DNA of 64,000 bases from Hyphomicrobiales bacterium. Its GTDB lineage: Bacteria > Pseudomonadota > Alphaproteobacteria > Rhizobiales > Rhizobiaceae. How positions within the stretch are numbered: position 1 is the first letter of the stretch; every line of letters begins with the position of its first letter. The stretch is from contig JAJFHU010000045.1 of the NCBI GenBank assembly GCA_021775455.1, forward strand, positions 41,924-105,923. The letters are read 5' to 3'. Position numbers and translations under genes: made by a program. The notes under the pieces were generated by a model, which did no database searches, was not told the origin of the DNA, and worked only from the letters and a program-made list of their open reading frames with translations. Of the stretch, positions 9,815 through 18,621 are shown piece by piece.

Positions 9815-10734
9815 ATGATACAATCCTGATATCCATACTGATGACCATCGTTGGCGCTTCGACTCCAATATTGCTTGCGGCAATTGGTGAACTGATTGTC
9901 GAGAAAAGCGGAGTTCTCAATCTAGGCATCGAAGGCATGATGCTGATCGGGGCCGTAACTGGTTTTGCTGTGGCAACAACTACCGGGCAACCGGTATTGG
10001 CAATCCTTGTTGCGATGTTGGCAGCAATGGCAGCTTCATTCCTGTTCGGCTATCTGACATTGACACTAACAGCCAATCAGGTTGCAACGGGTCTCGCCCT
10101 GACGATTTTTGGAATTGGTTTGTCCTCGCTAATGGGAGAATCCTATGTAGGTAAGACAACAGAAGTTTTCGGTTCCTGGTTCCCAAGCGGGTTGGCGGAA
10201 CACCCGCAACTACGGGTAATTTTTGGCTATAGTCCGATTGTGTATTTCTCATTGATAATGACTGTCGCAGTAAGTTATTTCCTGCGTAAAACGCGCGCCG
10301 GATTAATACTGCGCGCTGTTGGAGAATCCGATATTTCCGCCCATTCAATAGGATATTCTGTAATAGGAGTGCGCTATGCCGCAGTTTTGTTTGGCGGGGC
10401 GATGGCAGGAATTGCGGGATGCTATTATTCACTTGTTCTAACGCCGCTGTGGTCTGAAGAACTGACTGCAGGACGAGGCTGGATAGCACTTGCTCTAGTA
10501 GTGTTTTCTGCCTGGCGTCCCGGAAGATTACTGCTCGGCGCCTATCTATTTGGAGCTGTCATGACATTGGAGCTTCACGCAAAAGCTGCGGGATTTTCCT
10601 ATGTCGCACCGGAAATGCTGGCAGCGATGCCTTATCTGGCGACCATTGCTGTGCTGGCATTGATCTCATTGAAAAAATCAGGCGCGTCTGCAGCACCGGC
10701 GTGCCTCACAAAACCATTTAAACCAAACGCTTAA
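9811..10734 (+). CDS. ABC transporter permease (YufQ-like), purine-type importer
   Basis: This second permease of the importer has 307 residues and about eight membrane segments. The signature VEKSGVLNLGIEGMMLIGAV occurs near residue 30, and the conserved segment ANQVATGLALTIFGIGLSSL follows the third membrane span. The gene starts with an ATGA overlap and has CAGGAG seven bases upstream. It ends 21 bases before the binding-protein gene. Pairing of a longer and a shorter permease is standard for importers using BMP-type binding proteins. Confidence 0.92.
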   Translation: MNDTILISILMTIVGASTPILLAAIGELIVEKSGVLNLGIEGMMLIGAVTGFAVATTTGQPVLAILVAMLAAMAASFLFGYLTLTLTANQVATGLALTIFGIGLSSLMGESYVGKTTEVFGSWFPSGLAEHPQLRVIFGYSPIVYFSLIMTVAVSYFLRKTRAGLILRAVGESDISAHSIGYSVIGVRYAAVLFGGAMAGIAGCYYSLVLTPLWSEELTAGRGWIALALVVFSAWRPGRLLLGAYLFGAVMTLELHAKAAGFSYVAPEMLAAMPYLATIAVLALISLKKSGASAAPACLTKPFKPNA

Positions 10735-10755
10735 AATTCAACATCGGGAGGAATT

Positions 10756-11832
10756 ATGATGAAGAAGTTTACAAGAAGAAGTGTTCTAAAGTCCGCAGCC
10801 GTGGCTGGTACGCTGCCACTGCTTGGTAAATCCGCTTTTGCGGCTGACCCACTAAAGGTTGCATTTGTATATTTGGGGCCGATTGGTGACCATGGTTGGA
10901 CCTATGCCCATGAACAGGGACGCGTCGCAGCAGTTGAAAAGTTTGGCGGAGCCATTGAGGCTACCTACGTCGAAAATGTAGATGAGGGACCGGATTCCGA
11001 ACGTGTGGTCAGGCGCCTTGTTGAAGAAGGTAATGATCTGATTTTTACCACATCTTTCGGATATATGAACCCGACCTTGAAGGTTGCAAAACGCAACAAG
11101 GAAGTGAAATTCGAGCACGCTACCGGTTATCAACAGGCTCCAAACATGTCGACCTACAATCTGCGTTTCTACGAAGGCAGGGCGGTATGTGGAACGATTG
11201 CTGGACATATGTCCAAGAGCGCAACAGCCGGATACATTGCTTCATTTCCAATTCCAGAAGTTGTAATGGGAATCAATGCTTTCACCCTGGCTGCACGGCG
11301 GGTTAACCCCGATTTCAAAACGAATGTTCTATGGGTATCCAGTTGGTACGACCCGGCAAAAGAAGCAGATGCAGCCAAAGCATTGATCGACCAGGGTGCA
11401 GATATCATCTCACAGCATACGGACAGTCCGGCAGCACTTCAGGCTTGCGAGCAACGCAACCTGATGGCATTTGGCCAAGCTTGGGATATGTCATCCTTTG
11501 CCCCGAATGCACACTTGACGGCAATACGAAACAACTGGGGTGTTTACTACATTGACCGGATTCAAAAAGTTCTGGACGAAAAGTGGGAAAGTGGAGACAC
11601 TTGGTGGGGATTCCAACAAGGTGCAATCGAGATGACTCCTTACAATAAACGTATCCCTGCAGATGTAGTAGCAGCGGCTGAAGCCGTCAGGACTGGCCTT
11701 GCAGATGGTAGCGGCAACGCATTTTCCGGCCCTATCAAGGATCAGGCTGGTGAAGTACGCCTTGAAGAAGGCGCTTTGACTGATGGTGATCTCCACAAGA
11801 TGGAGTGGTATGTTGAAGGGGTCCAAAGCTAA
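10756..11832 (+). CDS. BMP-family ABC transporter substrate-binding protein
   Basis: This periplasmic receptor delivers substrate to the upstream permeases. It has 358 residues with a twin-arginine-like export signal (FTRRSVLKS, then a hydrophobic stretch ending FAAD). The mature part begins LKVAFVYLGPIGDHGWTYAH, the start of the BMP (PnrA-like) fold. The family is known for nucleosides and related compounds; neighbours xdhABC and guaD suggest purines here. GGGAGG lies just upstream of the start and ATG 10759 is an equally good start. No lipobox Cys is present, in contrast to Gram-positive homologues. Confidence 0.93.
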   Translation: MMKKFTRRSVLKSAAVAGTLPLLGKSAFAADPLKVAFVYLGPIGDHGWTYAHEQGRVAAVEKFGGAIEATYVENVDEGPDSERVVRRLVEEGNDLIFTTSFGYMNPTLKVAKRNKEVKFEHATGYQQAPNMSTYNLRFYEGRAVCGTIAGHMSKSATAGYIASFPIPEVVMGINAFTLAARRVNPDFKTNVLWVSSWYDPAKEADAAKALIDQGADIISQHTDSPAALQACEQRNLMAFGQAWDMSSFAPNAHLTAIRNNWGVYYIDRIQKVLDEKWESGDTWWGFQQGAIEMTPYNKRIPADVVAAAEAVRTGLADGSGNAFSGPIKDQAGEVRLEEGALTDGDLHKMEWYVEGVQS

Positions 11833-11869
11833 GGCTGGGCTTCAACACTACACACAACAAGAACACTCA

Positions 11870-11890
11870 GCGGGGGCACTCAGCCCTCGC
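11870..11890 (+). terminator. Stem-loop after the binding-protein gene
   Basis: GCGGGGGC at 11870-11877 pairs with GCCCTCGC at 11883-11890 across loop ACTCA (one G-T pair). Outer CTCA and TGAG can extend the stem past a one-base bulge. No T-run follows, so this may be an mRNA-stabilising or attenuating hairpin between the highly expressed binding-protein gene and guaD rather than a full terminator. Confidence 0.45.
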
Positions 11891-11921
11891 ATGAGAATAT
11901 ATGCGCGGGCTTGTAACCATC

Positions 11922-13217
11922 ATGAGCATCACAATAATTCGTGGCCGTATCCTGAATTTTATTGAAGAGCCCAAGGCTCATGATGATGAGTCTTGCTATA
12001 GCTACATTGAAGATGGCGCAGTCGCTGTTGAAGGCGGAAAAATTATTGCCTGTGAAGAGTACGATGCTATCCGCAAACAGTATCAAGAAGTGCAGACTGA
12101 TGATCACCGGCCAAATCTGATTTTACCCGGCTTCATCGACACACATCTCCATTTTCCACAAACCCAGGTTATCGGTTCATTCGGTGCAAAGTTGCTCGAC
12201 TGGCTCAACAACTACACATTTGTTGAAGAACAAAAATATGCTGATCCTGCCCATTGCAAACGTATGGCGGGATACTTTTTCGATTTTCTTTTGAAACACG
12301 GAACAACAACCGCCGTTGCTTTTTGTTCAGTTCACAAAGCATCGGCGGAAGCGTTTTTCACTGAGGCAGAACGTCGAAATTTGCGAATGATTGCAGGCAA
12401 GGTAATGATGGACCGCAATGCGCCTGAAGCGCTCTGCGATACACCGCAATCGAGTTACGACGACAGCAAGGCGCTGATTGAGAAATGGCATGGACGGGGC
12501 AGGGCACACTATGCAATTTCTCCGAGGTTTGCAATCACATCTACTCCAACTCAACTGGAAATGGCGCAGGCTTTGGTGCGGGAGCATCCAGATTGTTACA
12601 TGCAGACACATTTATCTGAAAATCACGACGAGATTGAATACGCCAGGGAGCTTTATCAGTCGGCGCGGGATTATCTCGATGTATATGAGATGTACGATTT
12701 ACTCGGGCCTAAAAGCCTGTTCGGCCACTGCATCCATCTATCAGAACGCGAATGCGAAGCGATGGCGGAAACCGGATCGGTTGCAGTGTTCTGTCCGACC
12801 TCAAACCTGTTTTTGGGAAGCGGTCTTTTCGACATGGATGGGTTGCAGGCAAAGGGTGTGCGCACTGCAATAGCGACTGACATTGGAGGGGGCACCAGCT
12901 ACTCCATGCTCAAGACGCTGGATGAAGCTTACAAAATACTTCAGCTACGCAACCAGATTCTCAATCCGCTGAAGTCATTCTTTATGATGACCCTTGGCAA
13001 TGCTCGCGCACTGTCGCTTGAAGCGCAGATTGGAACTCTGGATGCGGGAAGTGAGGCGGACATTGTGGTCCTCGATTCCAGTGCCACGGATGCAATGGCA
13101 TTACGCATGGAGACTGTCGAAACGCTGAGCGAAGAATTGTTCATGTTGCAAACGATGGGGGACGATCGCGCTGTCTCAACGGTATATATTGCTGGGCGGA
13201 TGCAGGATATTATCTGA
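11922..13217 (+). CDS. guaD: Guanine deaminase
   Basis: This zinc amidohydrolase converts guanine to xanthine, feeding xanthine dehydrogenase. From ATG 11922 the protein has 431 residues and begins MSITIIRGRILNF; an ATG at 11901 would add seven residues. Metal and active-site motifs are LPGFIDTHLHFPQTQVIGSF, QTHLSENHDE, SLFGHCIHLSE and IATDIGGGTSYSM, in the order expected for GuaD. It is the last gene of the plus-strand purine run, 89 bases after the binding-protein gene, and meets the 8-oxoguanine deaminase gene tail to tail with no gap at 13217/13218. Confidence 0.94.
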   Translation: MSITIIRGRILNFIEEPKAHDDESCYSYIEDGAVAVEGGKIIACEEYDAIRKQYQEVQTDDHRPNLILPGFIDTHLHFPQTQVIGSFGAKLLDWLNNYTFVEEQKYADPAHCKRMAGYFFDFLLKHGTTTAVAFCSVHKASAEAFFTEAERRNLRMIAGKVMMDRNAPEALCDTPQSSYDDSKALIEKWHGRGRAHYAISPRFAITSTPTQLEMAQALVREHPDCYMQTHLSENHDEIEYARELYQSARDYLDVYEMYDLLGPKSLFGHCIHLSERECEAMAETGSVAVFCPTSNLFLGSGLFDMDGLQAKGVRTAIATDIGGGTSYSMLKTLDEAYKILQLRNQILNPLKSFFMMTLGNARALSLEAQIGTLDAGSEADIVVLDSSATDAMALRMETVETLSEELFMLQTMGDDRAVSTVYIAGRMQDII

Positions 13218-14564
13218 TTACAAACTGTCCGCCAGCCGGTGCGCAAGATGATTTTGTTTTTCAATCACGGCGCCGATTTCAACTTCCTCAAGGTTGCCAG
13301 ATTTGACGACGCATTTTCCCTCTACGACAAGATCACGCACATTCATGGGGCCGCACAACACCAATGCAGCAACGGGATCCCAGCTACCGGCTGCTTCCAG
13401 TCCTGAAATGTCCCATATGGCAATGTCAGCACGTTTGCCGACTTCGAACGATCCACAGTCATCACGGCCCAGCACGTTTGCCCCTCCAAGTGTTGCTATC
13501 TCCAGCACCTCTCGGGCACTCATGGCATCTGCACCATTTTGCACCCGTTGCAGCAACATGGCCTGACGCGCTTCTGAAATCATGTGTCCAGCGTCATTGG
13601 ATGCTGAACCATCAACTCCCAATCCAACTTTTACGCCAGCATCGCGCATGGCTCGAACCGGGGCAATTCCAGAACCGAGCCTGCAATTGGAACAGGGGCA
13701 ATGGGCGACACCGGTTCGGGTCTTGGAGAAAAGATCAATCTCTCGCGTATCCAGTTTCACGCAATGGGCATGCCACACATCATCACCGATCCATCCTAAT
13801 TCTTCTGCAAACTGCCCTGGTCGGCAGCCAAATCTTTCCAGGCTATAGGCAATGTCTTCTTCATTTTCGGCAAGATGGGTGTGCAGCATCACTTTCTTGT
13901 CCCGTGCCAGCAGTGCGGCCTCCCGCATCAGGTCTTGGCTAACGGTAAAGGGAGAACACGGGGCAATGCCAACCCTAAGCATGGAACCAGGATTGGCGTC
14001 ATGGTAATCATCAACAACTCTAATGCAGTCTTCGAGAATATCATTTTCATTTTCGACCACGCTGTCCGGCGGTAATCCACCATTGCTTTCCCCAATGCTC
14101 ATTGATCCGCGTGTCGGATGGAAGCGAATTCCAATGGACTTTGCCGCTTCTATTGTATCATCCAGCTTCGCACCATTTGGATACAAATAGAGATGGTCGC
14201 TACTCATGCTGCATCCAGAATGGGCAAGTTCCGCCAATCCAATCTGGGCAGAAACGAAAAATTCCTCAGGTCCGAATTTTTCCCAAATTGGATAAAGAGT
14301 CTTAAGCCAGCCGAACAAGAGTGCATCCTGGCCGCCCGGCACTACCCGGGTAAGGCTCTGGTACAAGTGGTGATGCGTGTTCACCAATCCAGGTGTCACA
14401 ACACAACCAGCAGCGTCAATAATTTCGTCTGCAGTGTCTGGATGGTCTTTGCCAACCGCCTCTATGACGCCATCACGAGCGAACAGGTGACCTTGTTTGA
14501 TTTCGCTCCGACCCTCATCCATGGTGACGAGAACTTCAGCGTTTTTGATCAATAAGGTGGCCAT
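13218..14564 (-). CDS. 8-oxoguanine deaminase (TRZ/ATZ amidohydrolase)
   Basis: The enzyme is predicted to deaminate 8-oxoguanine to urate, giving a second entry to the PuuD pathway. It has 448 residues with amidohydrolase motifs TPGLVNTHHHLYQSLTR, MLHTHLAENEED, VWHAHCVKL and LGVDGSASNDAGHM. The VNTHHHLYQ motif and the segment SNCRLGSGIAPVR match the 8-oxoguanine deaminase group (as in Pseudomonas PA0142, recalled, not searched). It is transcribed after the iron alcohol dehydrogenase gene with a 67-base gap and converges on guaD. Other members of the family use triazines or related guanine-like rings, so exact substrate is likely rather than proven. Confidence 0.85.
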   Translation of the reverse strand: MATLLIKNAEVLVTMDEGRSEIKQGHLFARDGVIEAVGKDHPDTADEIIDAAGCVVTPGLVNTHHHLYQSLTRVVPGGQDALLFGWLKTLYPIWEKFGPEEFFVSAQIGLAELAHSGCSMSSDHLYLYPNGAKLDDTIEAAKSIGIRFHPTRGSMSIGESNGGLPPDSVVENENDILEDCIRVVDDYHDANPGSMLRVGIAPCSPFTVSQDLMREAALLARDKKVMLHTHLAENEEDIAYSLERFGCRPGQFAEELGWIGDDVWHAHCVKLDTREIDLFSKTRTGVAHCPCSNCRLGSGIAPVRAMRDAGVKVGLGVDGSASNDAGHMISEARQAMLLQRVQNGADAMSAREVLEIATLGGANVLGRDDCGSFEVGKRADIAIWDISGLEAAGSWDPVAALVLCGPMNVRDLVVEGKCVVKSGNLEEVEIGAVIEKQNHLAHRLADSL

Positions 14565-14631
14565 GCATTTTGCTTTCTGCCGGGTTTGTTGAAATCGTCA
14601 ACAGCAAGCAAATTTTACATCATCTTGCGAA

Positions 14632-15777
14632 TTACAAACAGGCTTCAATTAGTGTCCTGGTGTTATCGGCGGTCATTTCAACAGGATTTCCACCGGTACT
14701 TGGATCGGCTAGTGCATCTTTCACCAACCGGTCAATGTCCGGATTGGTCACACCGAGTTCTGTAAGGTTCTTTGGGATGCCAAGCATGGTGTTCAACTCA
14801 CCAACAAACTCAAAGAATCCATCAAATCCACCTTCTATTCCAAGATAATGTGACGCGTGGATTAAAACACTTTCGGCAGCGTCGCGGTTAAATTTCAGAA
14901 CTTCCTGCATGACAACAGCATTTGTCGTACCGTGGTGTGTATGATGATGTGCGCCGATCGGGTGTGAAAGTGCATGAATGGCGCCTAAGCCTTTTTGAAA
15001 GGCTGTTGCACCCATGGCTGCAGCACTCATCATGTGAGCGCGGGCTTCAATATCCGTTCCATCCTTGAATGCACGAGGGAGATTTTCCTTTACGAGTCGC
15101 ATGCCCTCCAGAGCCATCCCTTGTGACATTGGGTGGTAGTGCGGTGAGCAAAATGCCTCGAGACAGTGCGCAAATGCGTCCATGCCAGTTCCTGCCGTTA
15201 TAAATGGAGGCATACCTACGGTTAGTTCCGGATCGCAAATCACGACAGAGGGAAGAATTTTAGGATGAAAGATAATTTTCTTTTCGTGGGTTTCAGTGTT
15301 GGTAATAACACTCGCTCGCCCAACCTCTGAACCTGTTCCCGCAGTAGTTGGAACCGCAACAATTGGATCAATCGCACCCACGTCAGCTCTGGTCCACCAG
15401 TCTCCCACATCCTCAAAGTCCCAAATAGGGCGCTTTTGACCAGCCATGAAGGCAAGTACCTTTCCCAGATCAAGGCCGGAACCGCCTCCAAAGGCTACGA
15501 CACCATTATGCCCGCCTTCGTGATAGGCCTTCAGTCCATCTTCAACATTCTTGCCATTTGGGTTTGGATCAACGTCGGCGAATATAGCTCGGCCCAGTCC
15601 AGCGGCATCTAAAAGATCAAGGGTGTTTTGGGTAATTTCCATGTTTGCCAGTCCCTTGTCGGTGACCAACAGGGGTTTGGATATTCCTGCAGCACTACAT
15701 GCGTCGGCAATTTCGGAAATGCGTCCTGCGCCAAAACGTATGGCAGTGGGGTAAGACCAGTTTGCAGTTATAGTCAT
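14632..15777 (-). CDS. Iron-containing alcohol dehydrogenase
   Basis: This 381-residue group III NAD(P)-dependent dehydrogenase has the nucleotide motif VAFGGGSGLDLGKVLAFMAG near residue 95 and PTTAGTGSEVGRASV. The iron ligands lie in GTGMDAFAHCLEAFCS and HALSHPIGAHHHTHHG (one Asp and three His). It lies four bases after the aldehyde dehydrogenase gene, so the two are co-expressed and probably act in sequence, alcohol to aldehyde to acid. With the upstream glutamine-synthetase-like gene the substrate may be a gamma-glutamylated amino alcohol; that part is inference. Confidence 0.92.
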   Translation of the reverse strand: MTITANWSYPTAIRFGAGRISEIADACSAAGISKPLLVTDKGLANMEITQNTLDLLDAAGLGRAIFADVDPNPNGKNVEDGLKAYHEGGHNGVVAFGGGSGLDLGKVLAFMAGQKRPIWDFEDVGDWWTRADVGAIDPIVAVPTTAGTGSEVGRASVITNTETHEKKIIFHPKILPSVVICDPELTVGMPPFITAGTGMDAFAHCLEAFCSPHYHPMSQGMALEGMRLVKENLPRAFKDGTDIEARAHMMSAAAMGATAFQKGLGAIHALSHPIGAHHHTHHGTTNAVVMQEVLKFNRDAAESVLIHASHYLGIEGGFDGFFEFVGELNTMLGIPKNLTELGVTNPDIDRLVKDALADPSTGGNPVEMTADNTRTLIEACL

Positions 15778-15781
15778 GGGC

Positions 15782-17158
15782 TTAACTCTTCTTCAAATGA
15801 TAAGATTTTGGTCGGGTTAGGGCATGAAAACCGAGTACGGACAATCCGGCTCCGCGCCCGGTATCTTTGCATCCGGTCCAGCACAGGGCCGGATCAAGAT
15901 AGTCGCACCGGTTCATGAAAACGGTTCCGGTTTCAATGCGCGCGCCGATGGCTTCAGCACGAGATGCATCTTTGGTCCATAAAGATGCTGTCAGGCCAAA
16001 TTGGCTGTCATTCATCAGCGCAATGGCTTCCTGATCATTCTTGACGCTCATGATGCCAACAACAGGTCCAAAGCTTTCATCCCGCATGACACGCATATCA
16101 TGATTGACGTTGGTTAGGATTTGCGGCGTCAAGTATGCCGCGCCATCATCCTCGGCAAAGGTATCGATATGGGCTTTGGCACCATCCGCGACCGCTTCGG
16201 CAATCTGTTCCCGCACTTCCTTTGCAAATCTCACATTCGCCATTGGGCCGATCGTAACTTCCGGATCAAACGGATTGCCAAGCTTGTATGTGTTGACCAG
16301 GGCGACTGCTTTTTCGACAAATGCATTAAAAAGACTTTCATGCACATAGATACGTTCTATCCCGCAACAACACTGGCCGGCATTGAACATCGCACCATCT
16401 ATCAATGTATCAACGGCTGCATCCAGATCAGCATCTTCCATGACGTAGCCTGGATCCTTGCCACCGAGTTCAGTGGATACCGCAGTAAAAGTACCGGCGG
16501 CAGCGCGTTCCATCGCCTTTCCGCCCCCCACTGATCCGGTAAAATTGACAAAATCGAATAAACCTTCGCCGATCAGGGTAGAGGTTGTGTCATGATCAAG
16601 AAAAACATTCTGAAACACATCAGCCGGTGCACCTGCCTCGGTAAATGCCTCGACCATGCGTTCTCCCACCAGTAGCGTTTGGGTAGCATGCTTCAGTATA
16701 ACTGTGTTACCGGCAATCAAGGCCGGTGCAACCGTATTGATGGCTGTCATGTAGGGGTAGTTCCAGGGCGCAACAACAAAGACGACACCCTGCGGTTCGC
16801 GCTTGATCTTCCGCACGAACTGATTACTGACTTCGACTTCGATGGGTGCCAGCGCCTTTTCCGCAATTCTTGCCATGTATTCAGCGCGTTCCTGAAATCC
16901 GCCAAATTCACCTCCATAACGAACTGGTCTACCCATTTGGTGTGCCAGTTCTTCAGCCATGCGGTCAGTGGTTTCGCCTACTTTGGCAACACCTGCACGA
17001 ACCAGTTCGATGCGCTCAACCAGCGGGCGGGCAGCCCATTCGGTTTGCGCTTGCCGAGCTGCTTTGGCAACGGCACGTGCGGCATCCAGTGACAGCGTTT
17101 CGCGTGTAGCGTAAACTGAACCATCGATGGGGGAAATGCATTCAAGCAATTTACTCAT
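15782..17158 (-). CDS. Aldehyde dehydrogenase family protein
   Basis: This 458-residue NAD(P)-dependent aldehyde dehydrogenase starts at the ATG at 17158 (MSKLLECISPIDGSVYATRE) behind AGAGGTAAAAGT; a TTG seven codons earlier is unlikely. Visible motifs are VFVVAPWNYPYMTAINTV, NFTGSVGGGKAM, the general-base Glu in STELGGKDPGYV, and the catalytic Cys in NAGQCCCGIERIYV. The C-terminal part has ESFGPVVGIMSV. It is shorter than typical ALDHs (about 480-500) and resembles the succinate-semialdehyde group. It sits between the GS-like and iron ADH genes, 17 and 4 bases away. Confidence 0.92.
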   Translation of the reverse strand: MSKLLECISPIDGSVYATRETLSLDAARAVAKAARQAQTEWAARPLVERIELVRAGVAKVGETTDRMAEELAHQMGRPVRYGGEFGGFQERAEYMARIAEKALAPIEVEVSNQFVRKIKREPQGVVFVVAPWNYPYMTAINTVAPALIAGNTVILKHATQTLLVGERMVEAFTEAGAPADVFQNVFLDHDTTSTLIGEGLFDFVNFTGSVGGGKAMERAAAGTFTAVSTELGGKDPGYVMEDADLDAAVDTLIDGAMFNAGQCCCGIERIYVHESLFNAFVEKAVALVNTYKLGNPFDPEVTIGPMANVRFAKEVREQIAEAVADGAKAHIDTFAEDDGAAYLTPQILTNVNHDMRVMRDESFGPVVGIMSVKNDQEAIALMNDSQFGLTASLWTKDASRAEAIGARIETGTVFMNRCDYLDPALCWTGCKDTGRGAGLSVLGFHALTRPKSYHLKKS

Positions 17159-17175
17159 ACTTTTACCTCTAAAAC

Positions 17176-18543
17176 TCAAGCCCGCTCAAAACCGCGCGCC
17201 ACTTCCCAATCGGTGACGACTCGGTCAAATTCTTCCTGTTCCCACTCTGCACATCTGGTGTAATGCGCAACGACTTCATCCCCAAACGCTTCCTTCAGCA
17301 TCGCTGATTTGCGGAGGGTTTCGGTTGCATCCCTTAGCGTTGAGGGAATTGCTTTTGCCTTCTTGGCATCATAGACGTCTCCTGTGGTGGGAGCGGGTAG
17401 TTCAGGCTTGTCCTCAAGCCCCTTGATACCGGCAGCCAGCTGTGCCGCCAGTGCGAGATATGGATTAATGTCTGAACCACCAATGCGGCATTCCATGCGA
17501 ATACCTTTGGTGCCTTCACCGCAAAGACGGAAACCGGCAGTGCGATTGTCAATTGACCAGACGACTTTGGTGGGCGCGAATGTACCCTTGGCAAATCGTT
17601 TGTAGGAATTCACATACGGTGCCAAAAAGAATGTGTAATCGGGCGCGTATTTTATGAGACCCGCGCAATAGTTGCGCATGGTTTGGGACATACCCAGCGC
17701 GTCATTCTTGTCATGGAATGCTGGTTCGCCGTTCTTGGTCCACAGGGATTGGTGAACATGAGAAGAGGAGCCAACCTTTTTGTGATCCCACTTTGGCAGG
17801 AATGAAGCTGCCCGGCCATGTTGCCAGGCGATTTCCTTGGTCGCGTGCTTGGCAATCGTATGATAGTCCGCACAAGACATAGCATCCGCATATCTGATGT
17901 TGAGTTCTTCCTGACCGGCTTCGGCTTCCCCTTTCGAATTTTCTATGGGGATCCCTGCATTAAAGAGATGGTTGCGCAGTGGGCGCATTATCTCTTCTTC
18001 CTTTGTTGTCTGAAGGATGTTGTAGTCCTCATTGTAACCACTGATCGGTATAAGATCGCGGAAACCAGACTTGCGAATTTCATCGTAACTATTTTCAAAC
18101 AGGAAGAATTCCAGTTCGGTCGCCATCATGGCCGAGAGGCTCATCGCTTCCAGTCTTGCAACCTGCTTTTTTAGAATGCTCCGGGGCGTATGCGGGACTT
18201 CTTCGTGCGTATGATGATCAAGAATGTCACAAAGCACCATGGCAGTGCCTTCAAGCCAGGGCATCAACCGAATAGTTGAAAGATCTGGCTTCATGACGTA
18301 GTCGCCATAACCAGATTCCCAACTTGTCGATGCATAACCATCTGGTGTCTCCATTTCCAGATCGGTCGCAAGCAGATAGTTGCAGCAGTGCGTTTCTTCA
18401 AATGAATGGTCGAGGAAATTCTGTGCGTGAAAACGTTTGCCCATCATGCGTCCTTGCATGTCAACCAGACAAACCAGAACCGTATCAATTGTGCCATCCT
18501 TTACGGATGACTTGAGTTCATCAAAAGACAGTGTACCGGACAT
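17176..18543 (-). CDS. Glutamine synthetase family protein, probable gamma-glutamyl-amine ligase
   Basis: This 455-residue protein belongs to the GS group that joins glutamate through its gamma-carboxyl to an amine (PuuA, IpuC, GlnA4-like) rather than the housekeeping GlnA. Seen motifs are VDMQGRMMGKRF, MMATELEFFLFE, the glutamate/metal segment GEAEAGQEELNIRY, GSSSHVHQSLW and NRTAGFRLCGEGTKGIRMEC. The Asp-50-region substrate loop of true GS is not recognisable. It begins 78 bases after dctP across a strong hairpin and is followed by aldehyde and alcohol dehydrogenase genes. This order suggests that the gamma-glutamylated product is oxidised next. The true amine is unknown. Confidence 0.9.
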   Translation of the reverse strand: MSGTLSFDELKSSVKDGTIDTVLVCLVDMQGRMMGKRFHAQNFLDHSFEETHCCNYLLATDLEMETPDGYASTSWESGYGDYVMKPDLSTIRLMPWLEGTAMVLCDILDHHTHEEVPHTPRSILKKQVARLEAMSLSAMMATELEFFLFENSYDEIRKSGFRDLIPISGYNEDYNILQTTKEEEIMRPLRNHLFNAGIPIENSKGEAEAGQEELNIRYADAMSCADYHTIAKHATKEIAWQHGRAASFLPKWDHKKVGSSSHVHQSLWTKNGEPAFHDKNDALGMSQTMRNYCAGLIKYAPDYTFFLAPYVNSYKRFAKGTFAPTKVVWSIDNRTAGFRLCGEGTKGIRMECRIGGSDINPYLALAAQLAAGIKGLEDKPELPAPTTGDVYDAKKAKAIPSTLRDATETLRKSAMLKEAFGDEVVAHYTRCAEWEQEEFDRVVTDWEVARGFERA

Positions 18544-18578
18544 TACTTTATCTCATTAATAAGGTTTACAAGGATGAT

Positions 18579-18603
18579 GAAGCACCGGAATGTCCGGTGC
18601 TTC
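18579..18603 (-). terminator. Strong hairpin between dctP and the GS-like gene
   Basis: GAAGCACCGGA (18579-18589) and TCCGGTGCTTC (18593-18603) form a perfect 11-bp stem with a 3-base loop, 19 bases after the dctP stop. The T-rich flank is on the plus-strand side (GTTTTCG), so for minus-strand transcripts it may act as a 3'-end stabiliser or partial terminator separating TRAP from the downstream enzyme genes. Confidence 0.75.
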
Positions 18604-18621
18604 GTTTTCGTTCAGCTTCAT

